Shown: piece after piece, positions 6,597 through 7,682 of the stretch
Layout of the letters: each line of letters begins with the position of its first letter
Position numbering within the stretch: the stretch's first letter is position 1
Source: an uncultured Intestinimonas sp.
GTDB taxonomy: Bacteria; Bacillota_A; Clostridia; Oscillospirales; Oscillospiraceae
NCBI GenBank assembly: GCA_958435885.1
Contig: CAUBHZ010000073.1
Span: forward strand, 1-7,682
DNA length: 7,682 nt
Reading direction: 5' to 3'
Position numbers and translations under genes: made by a program
Notes under the pieces: generated by a model
Databases searched by the model: none
What the model saw: only the letters and a program-made list of their open reading frames with translations
Told to the model about the DNA's origin: nothing

Positions 6597-6647
6597 GAAA
6601 ACGCAGAAAGGACCGGAGTGCGCCGCAAAACGGCGCGCTCCGGTCCT
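6597..6647 (-). terminator. Intrinsic terminator after nhaC
   Basis: An inverted repeat with 17-nt arms (6609-6625 and 6631-6647) and a 5-nt loop starts about 31 nt after the antiporter stop codon. On the minus strand it has one internal C-A mismatch and is followed by an interrupted T-rich tail (TTCTGCGTTTT). It separates the antiporter from the T-box operon. In a plus-strand transcript the mismatch would be a G-U pair, but no T-run follows on that side. Confidence 0.8.
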
Positions 6648-6678
6648 GAGCCAGAGAGAGATAGAGAGAAAAGTCTTG

Positions 6679-7682
6679 TTACTTTGCCGCAGACCGGGCG
6701 GCCACCTTGTCCTTGCCGAGGGTGGCACGCAGGATCATCAGAACCGCAAACATAGTGGCGAAAGCGATGATGAGGTTGATGACCACGTTCTGGATCAGGC
6801 CGGCCAGGACGTAGTTCACGCAGGAGACAGCGGCCACAGTCAGAGCGTAGGGCAGCTGGGTCTTCACGTGGTTGAGGTGGTAGCACTGAGCGCCGGTGGA
6901 GGCCAGGATGGTGGTATCGGAGATGGGGGAGCAGTGGTCGCCCATGACCGCACCGCCCAGGCAGGCGCCCAGACCAACGGTGAGGATGGTGCCGGCGTCC
7001 ACGCCGAAGGTGGCCACCACGATGGGGATCAGGATGCCGAAGGTGCCCCAGGAGGTGCCGGTGGCGAAGGCCAGGAACACGGACACCAGGAAGATGACGG
7101 CGGGCAGGAAGTTCGCCAGGGACTCGGCATAGGCCTGCATGAAGTGCTCCACGAAGTACTTGGCGCCCAGCAGGTCGTTGGTGACGCCGCTGATGGTCCA
7201 GGCGAAGGTCAGGATCAGGATGGCGGGCACCATGACCTTGAAGCCCTCGGCGATGCAGTCGGTGACCTGGGTGAAGCTCATGCTCCGGCGGAGCACCAGG
7301 AAATAGATGAAGCAGAAGATGACCACGATGAAGGAGCCGTACATCAGGCCGTCTGCCGCGGAGCAGTTGGCGAAGGCGTCCAGCACGTCCATGTAGGTGC
7401 CGCTGTTGGGGGTGAAGAAGCCGCCGGTGTACAGCAGGCCGCTGACACAGGAGACGATGAGGACGATGACGGGGATGATCAGGTCGATGACCTTGCCGTT
7501 GGTGGAGTTCTTGCTCTCGTCATCGGCGCCCTCAAAGGGCCGCTCGGGGGTGGTGTAGATGTCGCCCCGCTTGGCGTTGTCCTCGTGGACCTTCATGGGG
7601 CCGAAGTCCTCGTCAAAGACGGCCAGAATGATCAGGGTGAAGATGGTCAGGATGGCGTAGTAGTTCCAGGGGATGGCGCTGA
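6679..7682 (-). CDS. nhaC: Na+/H+ antiporter, NhaC family (5' end missing)
   Basis: This is an integral membrane secondary transporter of the NhaC family, expected to exchange external H+ for Na+; some relatives (MleN type) couple it to organic acid exchange. The reading frame continues past the right edge, so 333 C-terminal residues are visible. NhaC proteins usually have about 450-520 residues, so roughly 120-190 are missing. The visible part starts SAIPWNYYAILTIFTLIIL, a transmembrane segment; a hydrophilic loop rich in charged residues (DEDFGPMKVHEDNAKRGDIY and beyond) follows, and then about seven further hydrophobic segments. Strong family marks are FATGTSWGTFGILIPI and GDHCSPISDTTILASTGA. 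An internal ATG at 7594-7596 is not the start, because the frame upstream of it encodes conserved family sequence. The gene ends with its own terminator, so it is probably separate from the T-box operon. The substrate within the family cannot be fixed. Confidence 0.93.
   Translation of the reverse strand, partial: SAIPWNYYAILTIFTLIILAVFDEDFGPMKVHEDNAKRGDIYTTPERPFEGADDESKNSTNGKVIDLIIPVIVLIVSCVSGLLYTGGFFTPNSGTYMDVLDAFANCSAADGLMYGSFIVVIFCFIYFLVLRRSMSFTQVTDCIAEGFKVMVPAILILTFAWTISGVTNDLLGAKYFVEHFMQAYAESLANFLPAVIFLVSVFLAFATGTSWGTFGILIPIVVATFGVDAGTILTVGLGACLGGAVMGDHCSPISDTTILASTGAQCYHLNHVKTQLPYALTVAAVSCVNYVLAGLIQNVVINLIIAFATMFAVLMILRATLGKDKVAARSAAK

Noticed and set aside
6648..6678. A purine-rich run of GAGA repeats after nhaC, as a possible regulatory repeat.
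   Set aside because: It is short low-complexity sequence between a stop codon and a terminator; nothing else supports a function.
6170..6886. A 238-codon minus-strand open frame spanning the T-box leader, the terminator and the end of nhaC.
   Set aside because: It runs through a certain riboswitch and two hairpins and overlaps the antiporter in another frame; the peptide has no domain.
1..7682. CRISPR arrays, tRNA or rRNA genes, insertion sequences, attachment sites or phage genes.
   Set aside because: No repeat-spacer pattern, tRNA-like cloverleaf with CCA, transposase, integrase or target duplication is visible in the window.

Overview
The window comes from a GC-rich endospore-forming Firmicute. 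It carries the spoIIAA-spoIIAB-sigF sporulation operon, a T-box riboswitch and a class I valyl-tRNA synthetase, which together point to Clostridia, most likely Oscillospiraceae (Flavonifractor/Lawsonibacter-like). That family-level placement is inferred from gene content, GC bias and protein style; no database was searched. Every confident gene lies on the minus strand, so the region is transcribed from high to low coordinates.

Layout in order of transcription. (1) 7682-6679 is the C-terminal two thirds of an NhaC-family Na+/H+ antiporter, cut by the window edge and followed by an intrinsic terminator. (2) 6532-6195 holds a sigma-A-type promoter (TTGACT, 17 nt, TATAAT) and a well-formed T-box leader. 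The leader has AGTA and AGAGAG motifs, adjacent valine codons GUG-GUC at the specifier position, an antiterminator with a UGGUACC bulge, and an overlapping 12-bp terminator hairpin. (3) 6162-5554 is a two-TM protein with a YcxB-like C-terminal domain, the first gene behind the T-box. (4) 5486-2838 is valS. (5) 2801-1845 is a diguanylate cyclase with an N-terminal NTF2/SnoaL-like domain and a canonical GGDEF site, 36 nt after valS with its own strong ribosome binding site. (6) 1777-1738 is a perfect 35-nt palindrome followed by a T-run, the probable terminator of that transcript. (7) 1715-214 is the spoIIA operon: anti-anti-sigma factor SpoIIAA, anti-sigma kinase SpoIIAB and the forespore sigma factor SigF. 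(8) 213-1 has no gene that can be called.

How the parts work together. Uncharged tRNA-Val should stabilise the antiterminator and turn on the YcxB-like gene and valS. No terminator is visible until after the diguanylate cyclase gene, so c-di-GMP synthesis may also be tied to valine tRNA charging. The neighbouring spoIIA operon is the partner-switching module that holds SigF inactive until asymmetric division. Only about 22 nt separate the palindromic terminator from the spoIIAA start codon, so its promoter must overlap or lie upstream of the hairpin. No completely new system is evident. The least ordinary points are the composition of the T-box operon, the palindrome next to spoIIAA, and a GC-rich hairpin between spoIIAA and spoIIAB.
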